Below, one piece after another: positions 15,380 to 23,572 of a stretch of DNA of 24,981 bases. The notes beneath the pieces were generated by a model. That model had not been told where the DNA came from. It did not search any database and saw only the letters and a list, made by a program, of their open reading frames with translations. Origin of the DNA: CAWHOW01 sp050013795 (GTDB taxonomy: Bacteria; Bacteroidota; Bacteroidia; Bacteroidales; CG2-30-32-10); contig JBEKEO010000024.1 of assembly GCA_050013795.1 (NCBI GenBank), positions 1-24,981 of the forward strand, given 5' to 3'. Position 1 is the first letter of the stretch. Every line of letters begins with the position of its first letter. A program made the position numbers and the translations under genes.

Positions 15380-15889
15380 TTAAATGATTTCGAGCATATC
15401 TTTTTCTAAGGTTGCTTTTGGTGATTCAACAATTCTTCCAATTTCTTTCCCGTCTTTATAAAAAATAAATGTTGGAACAAGTGTGATCTTTAAATTATCT
15501 ATTTCCCCTTTGTCTGTTTTCTTATTTCTGTCAACACAATAGATCGTAACATTATTTTCGGTGAATCCAATTGCATCGATGATTTTAAAAAAGCGCGGAA
15601 CTTGTTCCTGGCTATCTCCACACCATGAACCCATAACAATGATAACGGTAATATTTTTATTTGCCAGAGCTGATTTTAAATTGCCAATATCTATTGTATG
15701 GGGTTTATATGCATCGTATTCGGCATCGTAGTATGTTTTAAAAAGATCTGATTTTAATCCATCGCGATTGCACAAACCGATAAGCACTTCCATTTGCGAT
15801 TTCTCATCGATCTTTGTTTTATTTATTTCCTGAGCATTTATGCACATTACAATTGTCATCATGGCAATTAATATTATTAGCTTTTTCAT
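15380..15889 (-). CDS. Exported thioredoxin-like protein with WCGDS motif
   Basis: 169 aa. An N-terminal hydrophobic signal (MKKLIILIAMMTIVMCINAQ) predicts export to the periplasm. If cleavage is after A19, C16 belongs to the signal and is not a lipobox. The thioredoxin fold shows VIIVMGSWCGDSQEQVPRF (82-100) and the cis-Pro segment TLVPTFIFYKDGKEIGR (136-152, P139). The usual resolving Cys of CxxC is Ser93, leaving C90 as a single active-site thiol, so it is not a standard disulfide reductase. This matches a thioredoxin-family subgroup with a WCGDS motif. It starts 51 bases after the mutase large-subunit stop and is probably the last gene of that operon, although an exported protein has no obvious role there. 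Confidence 0.85.
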   Translation of the reverse strand: MKKLIILIAMMTIVMCINAQEINKTKIDEKSQMEVLIGLCNRDGLKSDLFKTYYDAEYDAYKPHTIDIGNLKSALANKNITVIIVMGSWCGDSQEQVPRFFKIIDAIGFTENNVTIYCVDRNKKTDKGEIDNLKITLVPTFIFYKDGKEIGRIVESPKATLEKDMLEII

Positions 15890-15940
15890 AAAATTGTTTT
15901 ATAATTATTCATTATAACAAAAAGTGTATAATTATTTTTA

Positions 15941-18097
15941 TTAATTTTCCTTATGAATATCTATTAATATCTGAAGAATTTTTACAGCTGCCTCAGGGAT
16001 ACTTGTACCGGGACCAAATATTCCTATAACACCTTTTTGATAAAGATATTCGTAATCCTGAGATGGGATAACTCCGCCTGCAATTACCATTATATCATCT
16101 CTGCCAAGTGCTTTCAATTCTTCAATAACTTGTGGTATTAATGTTTTATGTCCTGCCGCCAGACTGGAAACCCCTAAAATATGCACATCATTTTCCACTG
16201 CTTGTTTTGCCGCTTCTTTTGGTGTCTGGAATAAAGGACCCATGTCTACATCAAATCCTAAATCTGCAAAACTTGTTGCAATAACTTTTGCTCCGCGATC
16301 GTGTCCGTCCTGTCCCATTTTTGCAATCATAATGCGAGGCCTACGTCCTTCGAGTTTTGCGAATTTGTCAGCTAACTCGCGGGCTGTTTTAAACGTATCA
16401 TCATTGGCTATTTCCATAGAATAAACTCCTGAAATTGAACGAATGGTTGCTTTATATCTTCCATAAACTTTTTCACACGCATACGAAATCTCACCCATCG
16501 ATGCCCTTTTGCGTGCCGCATCTATCGCAAGCGCAAGTAAATTTTCCTTTCCTGTTTCACAAGCCTTTGTAATGGCACTGAGTATTTTTTGTACTTCCTC
16601 GTTATTTCTTTCTGATTTTAATTTTTTTAATCTTGTAATTTGAGATTCGCGAACAGATGTATTATCTATTTCAAGAATATCGATAGGATCTTCTTTATCC
16701 AGTTTAAATTTGTTTACACCAACAATAATTTCTTTTCCTGAATCTATATGGGCTTGTTTTCTTGCTGAAGCTTCTTCAATGCGCATTTTAGGTAAACCTG
16801 TTTCAATAGCTTTTGACATCCCTCCCAATTTTTCAATTTCCTGTATATGAGCCCAGGCTTTATGAGCAAGTTCATGTGTCAAAGACTCAACATAAAATGA
16901 TCCTGCCCATGGATCTATAGCTTTGCAGATATTTATTTCTTCCTGGATAAAAATCTGAGTGTTCCTTGCAATACGCGCTGAAAAATCAGTGGGCAAAGCA
17001 AGGGCTTCATCCAGTGCATTTGCATGCAAAGACTGCGTGTGACCAAGCACTGCGCCAAGCGCTTCAACACATGTGCGTGCAACATTATTAAACGGATCTT
17101 GTTCTGTTAAGCTCCATCCTGATGTCTGGCAATGTGCACGCAGTGCAAGGGATTTTGGATTTTTGGGATTGAACTGCTTTACAATTTTCGCCCACAACAT
17201 TCGTGCTGTACGTAACTTTGCTATTTCCATAAAATGATTCATGCCTACGCCCCAGAAAAATGATAAACGTGGCGCAAAAGAATCAATATCCATTCCGGCA
17301 TTTACACCTGTTCTTAAATATTCCAAACCATCTGCAAGCGTATAGGCTAATTCAATATCTGCAGTGGCTCCGGCTTCCTGCATGTGGTAACCGCTAATAC
17401 TTATAGAATTGAACTTCGGCATATTTTTAGAAGTGAACTCAAAATCATCAGCAATAATTTTCATGGAAGGAAGAGGAGGATAAATATAAGTATTGCGCAC
17501 CATGAATTCTTTCAGAATATCATTTTGGATAGTGCCGCAGAGTTTATCCATACTTACACCTTGTTCTTCTGCGGCAACAATATAAAATGCGAGTATGGGC
17601 AAAACGGCACCATTCATCGTCATGGAAACGGACATCTTATCAAGGGGAATCTGATCAAACAAGATCTTCATGTCGAGGATGGAATCAATTGCCACACCGG
17701 CTTTGCCAACATCACCAACCACTCTTTCGTGATCGGAATCATATCCGCGATGTGTTGGCAGATCAAATGCAACAGAAAGACCCATCTGCCCGGAAGCAAG
17801 GTTTCTTCTGTAAAAAGCATTTGATTCTTCTGCAGTGGAAAAACCTGCATATTGCCTGACGGTCCATGGTCGCATTGCATACATGGCGGAGTAAGGCCCA
17901 TGCAAATACGGAGGAATTCCTGCGGCATAATGCAAATGTTCCATGTTCAATAAATCGTCCTTTCCATATACGGTCTTTACCGGAATTTGTTCTGCTGTGA
18001 TCCAGTCTTTTTCAATATGATTATTTTTCTCCTTCTCCCGGAATGACTTAGTCTTCTTTATTGATCTAATATCTGTATTTTTAAAATCAGGCCTCAT
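15941..18097 (-). CDS. mutB: Methylmalonyl-CoA mutase, large (catalytic) subunit
   Basis: 718 aa. Adenosylcobalamin-dependent isomerase interconverting (R)-methylmalonyl-CoA and succinyl-CoA. The TIM barrel contains AMYAMRPWTVRQYAGFSTAE (71-90), with Y73 at the position of the radical-steering tyrosine, and SGYHMQEAGAT (235-245) with H238, the conserved substrate-carbonyl histidine. The C-terminal cobalamin domain (about 586-718) has GQDGHDRGAK with lower axial ligand H599, GVSSLAAGH (642-650) and AGGVIP (673-678). All are intact, so it should be active. The first about 45 residues are a charged N-terminal extension. It lies 27 bases downstream of the small subunit, with a thioredoxin-like gene after it. 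Also known as mcmA2/scpA in other bacteria. Confidence 0.97.
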   Translation of the reverse strand: MRPDFKNTDIRSIKKTKSFREKEKNNHIEKDWITAEQIPVKTVYGKDDLLNMEHLHYAAGIPPYLHGPYSAMYAMRPWTVRQYAGFSTAEESNAFYRRNLASGQMGLSVAFDLPTHRGYDSDHERVVGDVGKAGVAIDSILDMKILFDQIPLDKMSVSMTMNGAVLPILAFYIVAAEEQGVSMDKLCGTIQNDILKEFMVRNTYIYPPLPSMKIIADDFEFTSKNMPKFNSISISGYHMQEAGATADIELAYTLADGLEYLRTGVNAGMDIDSFAPRLSFFWGVGMNHFMEIAKLRTARMLWAKIVKQFNPKNPKSLALRAHCQTSGWSLTEQDPFNNVARTCVEALGAVLGHTQSLHANALDEALALPTDFSARIARNTQIFIQEEINICKAIDPWAGSFYVESLTHELAHKAWAHIQEIEKLGGMSKAIETGLPKMRIEEASARKQAHIDSGKEIIVGVNKFKLDKEDPIDILEIDNTSVRESQITRLKKLKSERNNEEVQKILSAITKACETGKENLLALAIDAARKRASMGEISYACEKVYGRYKATIRSISGVYSMEIANDDTFKTARELADKFAKLEGRRPRIMIAKMGQDGHDRGAKVIATSFADLGFDVDMGPLFQTPKEAAKQAVENDVHILGVSSLAAGHKTLIPQVIEELKALGRDDIMVIAGGVIPSQDYEYLYQKGVIGIFGPGTSIPEAAVKILQILIDIHKEN

Positions 18098-18124
18098 AGA
18101 AATTTCTCGGAAAAATAAAATGAT

Positions 18125-19996
18125 TTAAATTATTCCCATTATATGCTGATAACGTTCCAGGATTTCCAACACATTTGAACGAACATGAATAAAATCATCC
18201 ACACCTTCTTGCTTTAACTGATCAATAATCTGAACAGGATTTCCGGCAACAATGAGTTTTAAATCAGGATTTGAAATTTTTATTTGTTTATTCGCAGCCT
18301 TTATCAGCTCAAGGTATTCGTCATCGGAACTGCAATAAACAAGTATGTCAGGGTTTGACTGAATAACAGCGTTAATACCTTCTTCTATAGTTTTAAATCC
18401 CGGATTATCAATTATGGTATAACCGGCACATCCGAAGAAATTTATTGTAAAAATAGCTCTCGCTTTGTGCATGGCAATATTGCCATAAGTAAATAAGAAT
18501 ACCGTTGGCCTTTTATGCCCGTCTTTTTCATAAACTTCGGTTGATAATCTTAACGCTTCAAATGCACGAGCGCCTCTGTATTGCTTTAAACCACCGAGAA
18601 CATGTAAATCAGCATGAGGTTTTATTTTCTCAATCATGTTTTCTTCCAGGTTCGGATACTGATTGGTTCCGAGAATGATTTGCTTACGCATGGCGATATC
18701 CATATCGCGTTTCTGGCATGTGTTTTCAATATCTTCTTTTACAAATCCAGATTCAACTACTTTTATAAATCCTCCTTTATCATTTACTTCTAAAAATGAT
18801 TTCCATGTAACATCAGCAATTGAATCAGTTAAGTTTTCTATATAATATGAACCCGATGAGGGATCAACAACTTTATCAAGATATGATTCGGATTTTAAAA
18901 TCAATTGTGTATTTCTTGCAATTCTTTCTGAGAATTCATCAGGATTCTTATAAGTAATATCAAACGGAAGAACGCTCATCGAATCGCAGCAGCCGATAGC
19001 TGCCGACATTGCTTCTGTTGTATTTCTCAGCATGTTTACATACGGGTCATAAATAGATTTATTCCATAAAGAAGTTACAGCATGAATATTCATCTTCATC
19101 GAATTTTCATTTGCGGGATTGTATTGTTCTATAATTTTCGACCACAATATTCTTGCAGCACGCAACTTTGCAATCTCCATAAAATAATTCGACCCTATGG
19201 CAAAAACAAACTGTATTCGGGGAGCAATGTCATCAACCTTCAATCCCCTGTCCGTAAGCTGAACCAAATATTCGTTTGCCGATGCCAGGCTGAAAGCAAG
19301 CTCCTGTATAATGGATGCGCCTGCATTATGAAAATATTGTCCGTTAATGGTTATTGCTTTAAATAAAGGAATCTCTTTTTTAAGATTCTTTATTATTGAA
19401 GCAGCTTCATCAAAATTTTCATTCTGTGAAGTATAAAATTTCCCATAAAGAAGATAATAACTAAGCGGATCGAAATTCAAGCTGCCTTTTACAGAAAGTG
19501 TATCAATTTTTTTTCCAGACAGTTCCTGTAAAAACAAACTGCTTATTACGGGGAAAGATGATGCGGAAGTAAAATGAACAGAAACTTTACTTAGGTCAAT
19601 TCCATCAAGCATATCTTTCATTTCCGTATCATATTCTATTTCCCTTGTATTGAATCCTATTGCTTCAGCGCCCCGCTTAATAGCATCAATTGCTATTTTA
19701 TTCGCTTTATCAGGGTTGGGTTCTTCAATATCCTGCCTTATCTCCCAGGCATTATTATTTGTTTTTTGCCCGCTTATAAAAGGGAATTCTCCGGGAGGAG
19801 TATGCTGGTATTCTAACTTTTCAATATCCTCTTTCCTGTAATATGGTTTTACATTAATGCCTTCTGTAGTTTTCCACACCAACTTTTTATCATAATCCGC
19901 ACCTTTCAGATCTTCACGTATCTTTTCTTCCCATTCCCTGGTTGAAACAGGAGGAAATTCAGAAAACAGCAAAGCCTCTTTTTCTTTTTTATTCAT
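18125..19996 (-). CDS. mutA: Methylmalonyl-CoA mutase, small (non-catalytic) subunit
   Basis: 623 aa. It is a paralogue of the large subunit with the same two-domain order: a barrel with SERIARNTQLI (356-366) and SGSYYIENLT (381-390) equivalents, then a Rossmann-like domain (about 497-623). The cobalamin-binding DxHxxG is lost; at that place (about 505-514) it has GNIAMHKARA, lacking the Asp and Gly. It should therefore pair with the catalytic subunit as the structural half of the heterodimer. First gene of the operon mutA-mutB-thioredoxin-like. A -7 element lies about 51 bases upstream. Confidence 0.95.
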   Translation of the reverse strand: MNKKEKEALLFSEFPPVSTREWEEKIREDLKGADYDKKLVWKTTEGINVKPYYRKEDIEKLEYQHTPPGEFPFISGQKTNNNAWEIRQDIEEPNPDKANKIAIDAIKRGAEAIGFNTREIEYDTEMKDMLDGIDLSKVSVHFTSASSFPVISSLFLQELSGKKIDTLSVKGSLNFDPLSYYLLYGKFYTSQNENFDEAASIIKNLKKEIPLFKAITINGQYFHNAGASIIQELAFSLASANEYLVQLTDRGLKVDDIAPRIQFVFAIGSNYFMEIAKLRAARILWSKIIEQYNPANENSMKMNIHAVTSLWNKSIYDPYVNMLRNTTEAMSAAIGCCDSMSVLPFDITYKNPDEFSERIARNTQLILKSESYLDKVVDPSSGSYYIENLTDSIADVTWKSFLEVNDKGGFIKVVESGFVKEDIENTCQKRDMDIAMRKQIILGTNQYPNLEENMIEKIKPHADLHVLGGLKQYRGARAFEALRLSTEVYEKDGHKRPTVFLFTYGNIAMHKARAIFTINFFGCAGYTIIDNPGFKTIEEGINAVIQSNPDILVYCSSDDEYLELIKAANKQIKISNPDLKLIVAGNPVQIIDQLKQEGVDDFIHVRSNVLEILERYQHIMGII

Positions 19997-20047
19997 AATC
20001 CATTAAGATGTGTTAACATTACATTCATTATGCGTTCACACGGTCGG

Positions 20048-20055
20048 CAAAATTA
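20048..20055 (-). promoter_or_regulatory. Candidate -7 element of the mutA-mutB operon
   Basis: Minus-strand TAATTTTG is an exact TAnnTTTG match, 51 bases upstream of the mutA ATG. It is identical to the octamer in front of meaB. No clear -33 TTTG was found. Confidence 0.45.
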
Positions 20056-20133
20056 CAATAATTTTATTAAACACTTTTTCGGAAAAGGTTTAGAAATTAA
20101 CAATCAATCCCTTTTCGTGTTTATGTTTTTGCA

Positions 20134-20141
20134 TATATTTG
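20134..20141 (+). promoter_or_regulatory. Candidate -7 element of the C69 dipeptidase gene
   Basis: TATATTTG is an exact TAnnTTTG match ending 24 bases before the ATG at 20166. The upstream TTTTC is a poor -33 match. Confidence 0.5.
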
Positions 20142-20165
20142 CAGCCTAATTAAAATGTAAGATAT

Positions 20166-21806
20166 ATGCGCAGGACAGCAGTTTTATTTTCGATTTTCCT
20201 GATAACATTTTCAGGGATTAAGGTTTCACAGGCATGCACCAATGTGCTGGTGTCAAAAGGTGCATCGAAGGATGGCTCGGTAATGATAAGTTATAATGCC
20301 GATGCCGGCGGATTTATGGCGCCACTGTATTTTATGGATGCTAAAGACTGGGCGGCAAACGACTCTGTTGAAGTTTACGATTGGGACTCCGGAAATTATT
20401 TGGGAAAGATTAAGCAGGTTGCCCATACATATAAGGTAATAGGTAATATGAACGAACACCAGGTTGCATTTGGCGAAACCACTTACGGCGGTCGCGAAGC
20501 CCTGCAGAAACAAAAAGGCGTGCTGGATTACGGCAGCCTGATGTACCTGAGTTTACAGAGAGCCAAGACTGCAAAAGAAGCTATTCAGACATTTGTTTCT
20601 CTTGCTAATCAATATGGATATGTCAGCGAGGGAGAATCGTTTTCGGTTTCCGATGCCAATGAAGCATGGATATTTGAAGTGATAGGAAAAGGCGAGAAGG
20701 AAAAAGGCATTGTATGGGTGGCTCGCAGGGTGCCCGAAGGCTATATGTGCGCTCATGCTAACCAGGCAAGGATACGCGAGGTGCCTGTTAACGATAAGGA
20801 AAACTGCATGTATGCTCCCGACCTCTTTTCTTTTGCCGAAAAGATGGGATACTGGGATTCAAAGTCTGGCAAACCTTTTACTTTTGTTGATGCTTATGCA
20901 CCTGATGATCCCGAAGCTTTGTTTCTTTGCCAGGACCGTATCTGGAGTATCTACAGGCGTGCCGCTCCTTCTCAGAATTTCTCTCCCGATTACTGGAGAG
21001 GCGTTAAAGGCGCAGCACCTTATCCTTTATTTATCAAGCCCGATAAAAAACTCAGCGTAGCCGACGTGGAATCCCTGATGAGAGACCATTTTGAAGGAAC
21101 CGAATTCGATATGACAAAAGGTTTTATGGCCGGGCCTTTCGGTTGCCCTTACCGCTGGAAAAACCTCTATTTCAAAGCACCCGGCGATACCATTACCAAG
21201 TACGGGTGGGAACGCCCTATTTCAACACAGCAAACCTGTTTCAGTTTTGTTGCTCAATCCCGCTCCAATATGCCCGATGCCATAGGCGGCTGTTTCTGGT
21301 ATGGCGTCGACGATACCTATTCCAACTGCTACATGCCTTTATATTGCTGCATGCTGGAAAGGCCTAAATCATTTGCTTCCGGCGATGTTACTAAATTCGA
21401 CTGGAATTCGGCTATATGGGTGTTCAACCTGGTTGCCAATTACACCTACACCAAGTATTGTTACATTATTAAAGATGTTCAGGCTGTGCAGAAAGAACTG
21501 GAAAGTAATTTCTTTGCCATGCAGCCTGCTGTTGAAAAAACTGCGCTTGAGCTGGAAAAGACCGACCATAAACTGGCTGTTCAGTATTTAAGCGATTACT
21601 CGGTAACACACGCCGAAATGGTTGTTTCGCGCTGGAAAGACCTGTATGCCTTTATCGTTACCAAGTATAACGATGGGTATATTAACGATGGTAAAGAAGG
21701 TGGCCGCAATCCTAAAGGTGTGGGTTATGGAGATGAATGGATAAAAAGAGTTTTACAAGAACGACCTGATTATTATAAAATAGATTGGGCGCCGCCGAAG
21801 AACTAA
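20166..21806 (+). CDS. C69 family (U34) secreted dipeptidase
   Basis: 546 aa. The signal peptide (1-23) ends VSQA, immediately before CTNVLVSKGASKDGS. C24 then becomes the N-terminal nucleophile of this Ntn-hydrolase family, as in PepD-type dipeptidases, where the free alpha-amine acts as base. The following NADAGGF, YKVIGNMNEHQVAFGETTYGG (about 84-104) and SVSDANEAWIFEVIGKGEKEKG are family signatures. The length and C-terminal half (about 400-546) agree with full-length Bacteroidota members. It probably hydrolyses dipeptides in the periplasm or outside. Single-gene unit, divergent from the mutase operon. No terminator hairpin is evident after the stop. Confidence 0.93.
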   Translation: MRRTAVLFSIFLITFSGIKVSQACTNVLVSKGASKDGSVMISYNADAGGFMAPLYFMDAKDWAANDSVEVYDWDSGNYLGKIKQVAHTYKVIGNMNEHQVAFGETTYGGREALQKQKGVLDYGSLMYLSLQRAKTAKEAIQTFVSLANQYGYVSEGESFSVSDANEAWIFEVIGKGEKEKGIVWVARRVPEGYMCAHANQARIREVPVNDKENCMYAPDLFSFAEKMGYWDSKSGKPFTFVDAYAPDDPEALFLCQDRIWSIYRRAAPSQNFSPDYWRGVKGAAPYPLFIKPDKKLSVADVESLMRDHFEGTEFDMTKGFMAGPFGCPYRWKNLYFKAPGDTITKYGWERPISTQQTCFSFVAQSRSNMPDAIGGCFWYGVDDTYSNCYMPLYCCMLERPKSFASGDVTKFDWNSAIWVFNLVANYTYTKYCYIIKDVQAVQKELESNFFAMQPAVEKTALELEKTDHKLAVQYLSDYSVTHAEMVVSRWKDLYAFIVTKYNDGYINDGKEGGRNPKGVGYGDEWIKRVLQERPDYYKIDWAPPKN

Positions 21807-21881
21807 AGGCACTACAGTATATTGAGTGAAAATGTATAGAGGTAACTGGGGAAAAGGCACAAAAAAATCAAATAATTGAAA

Positions 21882-22037
21882 ATGACAGCTTTAAAGGTCA
21901 CTATACTTTTATACCCCGATACCTTTACCTGTAATAAAATGTCTGGTTTTGTCCCGTTTGCAGTACATATCGATAATAAAATGTTAATGGCAATAAACGC
22001 GAAATCACAATCAATATTTAAATTATTTGGGGCGTAA
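21882..22037 (+). CDS. Possible 51-aa small ORF overlapping the next gene
   Basis: An ATG-started frame (MTALKVTILLYPDTF..., ending FKLFGA) in the 220-base gap after the dipeptidase gene. Its stop codon (22035-22037) overlaps the first codons of the glycosyltransferase-like gene, which itself begins with TTG at 22027. The arrangement would fit translational coupling. No homology is recognised, there is no clear ribosome binding site or -7 element, and an open frame of this length can occur by chance. Listed as a low-confidence candidate. Confidence 0.22.
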   Translation: MTALKVTILLYPDTFTCNKMSGFVPFAVHIDNKMLMAINAKSQSIFKLFGA

Positions 22038-23496
22038 ATTTTTTACAGTTTCTTCTACAATACTTTTAATAGGAATAGTCATATTCCTATACATATTCAT
22101 CAAATCGACGGTATCTTCATTTACCCACGATGAAAGCTTTACTTATCTGAATTATCCTCATGCAAGTTTTATGGATATCATTTCATATAAGGGCTGGTAT
22201 TCGAATAATCATCTGCTTAATACCTTGTTCATGAAATATTCGGAAAAAATATTCGGAAGCTCTGAAATCGCACTAAGACTACCTAATTTACTATTGCTTA
22301 TTGTTTATATGGTTTATAGCTATTTGCTGTTCAGAAAAACCAACCACCTTTTATCCCTTGCCTTGTTTGTGCTATTGTGTACAAATGTTTTACTGATTGA
22401 TCTGTTCGGATTGGCACGAGGTTATGGTTTATCCTGTGGATTTATGCTTATGAGTTTATATCATTTCATACAATCTTTCCATGAACGGAAGACAAAAAAT
22501 CTTATATTCTTTCATACTGGCGCATTACTGGCAATATTAAGCAATTTTACATTATTGACATTTTTTGCTGCGCTCATGCTTGTTTACAACCTGATGGTCC
22601 TGATAGACCATAAATTTATTTCGAAGGATAAATACAATTTCTTTAATTTAAATAAGGTTCATCTGGTTCCTTTATTGCTGGAAGCAGTTATCCTTTATGA
22701 GCCAATCAGAAGAGTGCTTAAGTTCAACAGTCTTGATTTTGGAGGTAAGAATGACTTCTATAGTGATACCGTAAAAAACTTAATTTATAATAGTCTTTAT
22801 AATATTCATCTTTCACAATTTGCAATGGTAGGTTTGCAGATCATATTCACCGCTATTGTGATGGTTTCGTTTATCATTATTATAAAGAAGATACTTAACC
22901 ATGATGAAACCTTTTTCAAAAAGTTTACATGTCTGATAATATCAAATTTCCTGGTAATTTTTATATCACTATCTATTATTCTTTTGCACATTATTTTGGG
23001 GATTGATTACCCGGTTAGTCGTTTCTCTATATTTCTGTACCCGGTTTTTATAGTACATTTTGGGTTTTTACTTTACTATTTTATAAGCACCGGGTACAAA
23101 AAATTCACTCTTATAATAGCCTTTGGCCTGTCTTTGGTATTTGCCGCCAGTTTTGTATTAAAAGCTGATTTACATACAAGTGCGGAATGGGAATATGATA
23201 GTGAAACGAAAAACATGATCCGGAAATTAGAGGCTTATCACAGTATGAATGGCTCTGGTCAGCGTAAAATAAAATTGGGAATCGATTGGTTATTCGAACC
23301 GACCATTAACTTTTATCGGCAAACACAGGGTATTGACTGGCTGATGCCTGCTGATAGAAATGGGATAAAAGAAGATGATGATTATTACTATATTTTCAAA
23401 ACTGACTTAAATATTTTAAATTCTGCTGATTACACAGTAATATTTAAATTTAAAAGAACTAACACATGTTTGCTTAAAAATAATAAAAGTCGCTAA
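22027..23496 (+). CDS. Multi-span membrane protein, GT-C (family 39-like) glycosyltransferase candidate
   Basis: 489 aa with about ten to eleven hydrophobic segments, the first at about 11-28. Right after it lies STVSSFTHDESFTYL; the acidic pair D35/E36 sits where GT-C enzymes (ArnT/PMT-like) carry their first-loop catalytic acidic motif. YSNNHLLNTLFM and LFGLARGYGLS further on fit the same fold. The hydrophilic C-terminal part (about 380-489) would be extracytoplasmic. Such enzymes transfer sugars from lipid-linked donors. The start is TTG at 22027: no ATG or GTG lies between the upstream in-frame stop (21994) and the first membrane segment, and starting later would delete that segment. Very AT-rich. 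A second protein of similar type follows after 76 bases. Acceptor and sugar unknown. Confidence 0.68.
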   Translation: MGRKFFTVSSTILLIGIVIFLYIFIKSTVSSFTHDESFTYLNYPHASFMDIISYKGWYSNNHLLNTLFMKYSEKIFGSSEIALRLPNLLLLIVYMVYSYLLFRKTNHLLSLALFVLLCTNVLLIDLFGLARGYGLSCGFMLMSLYHFIQSFHERKTKNLIFFHTGALLAILSNFTLLTFFAALMLVYNLMVLIDHKFISKDKYNFFNLNKVHLVPLLLEAVILYEPIRRVLKFNSLDFGGKNDFYSDTVKNLIYNSLYNIHLSQFAMVGLQIIFTAIVMVSFIIIIKKILNHDETFFKKFTCLIISNFLVIFISLSIILLHIILGIDYPVSRFSIFLYPVFIVHFGFLLYYFISTGYKKFTLIIAFGLSLVFAASFVLKADLHTSAEWEYDSETKNMIRKLEAYHSMNGSGQRKIKLGIDWLFEPTINFYRQTQGIDWLMPADRNGIKEDDDYYYIFKTDLNILNSADYTVIFKFKRTNTCLLKNNKSR

Positions 23497-23572
23497 TAAA
23501 ACACGAAGCTAATCATAACTTGCTGTAGTCGAATCGTTTGGTGCAATAGGTTGTTTCCCAAAATGCTATAAT

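Noticed and set aside
17384..17928. Open frames opposite or across the mutase large subunit
   Set aside because: They overlap the most conserved part of mutB and have no independent start signals or recognisable domains.
20710..21591. Plus-strand frames inside the C69 dipeptidase gene
   Set aside because: They are out-of-frame shadows of a full-length, motif-complete gene.
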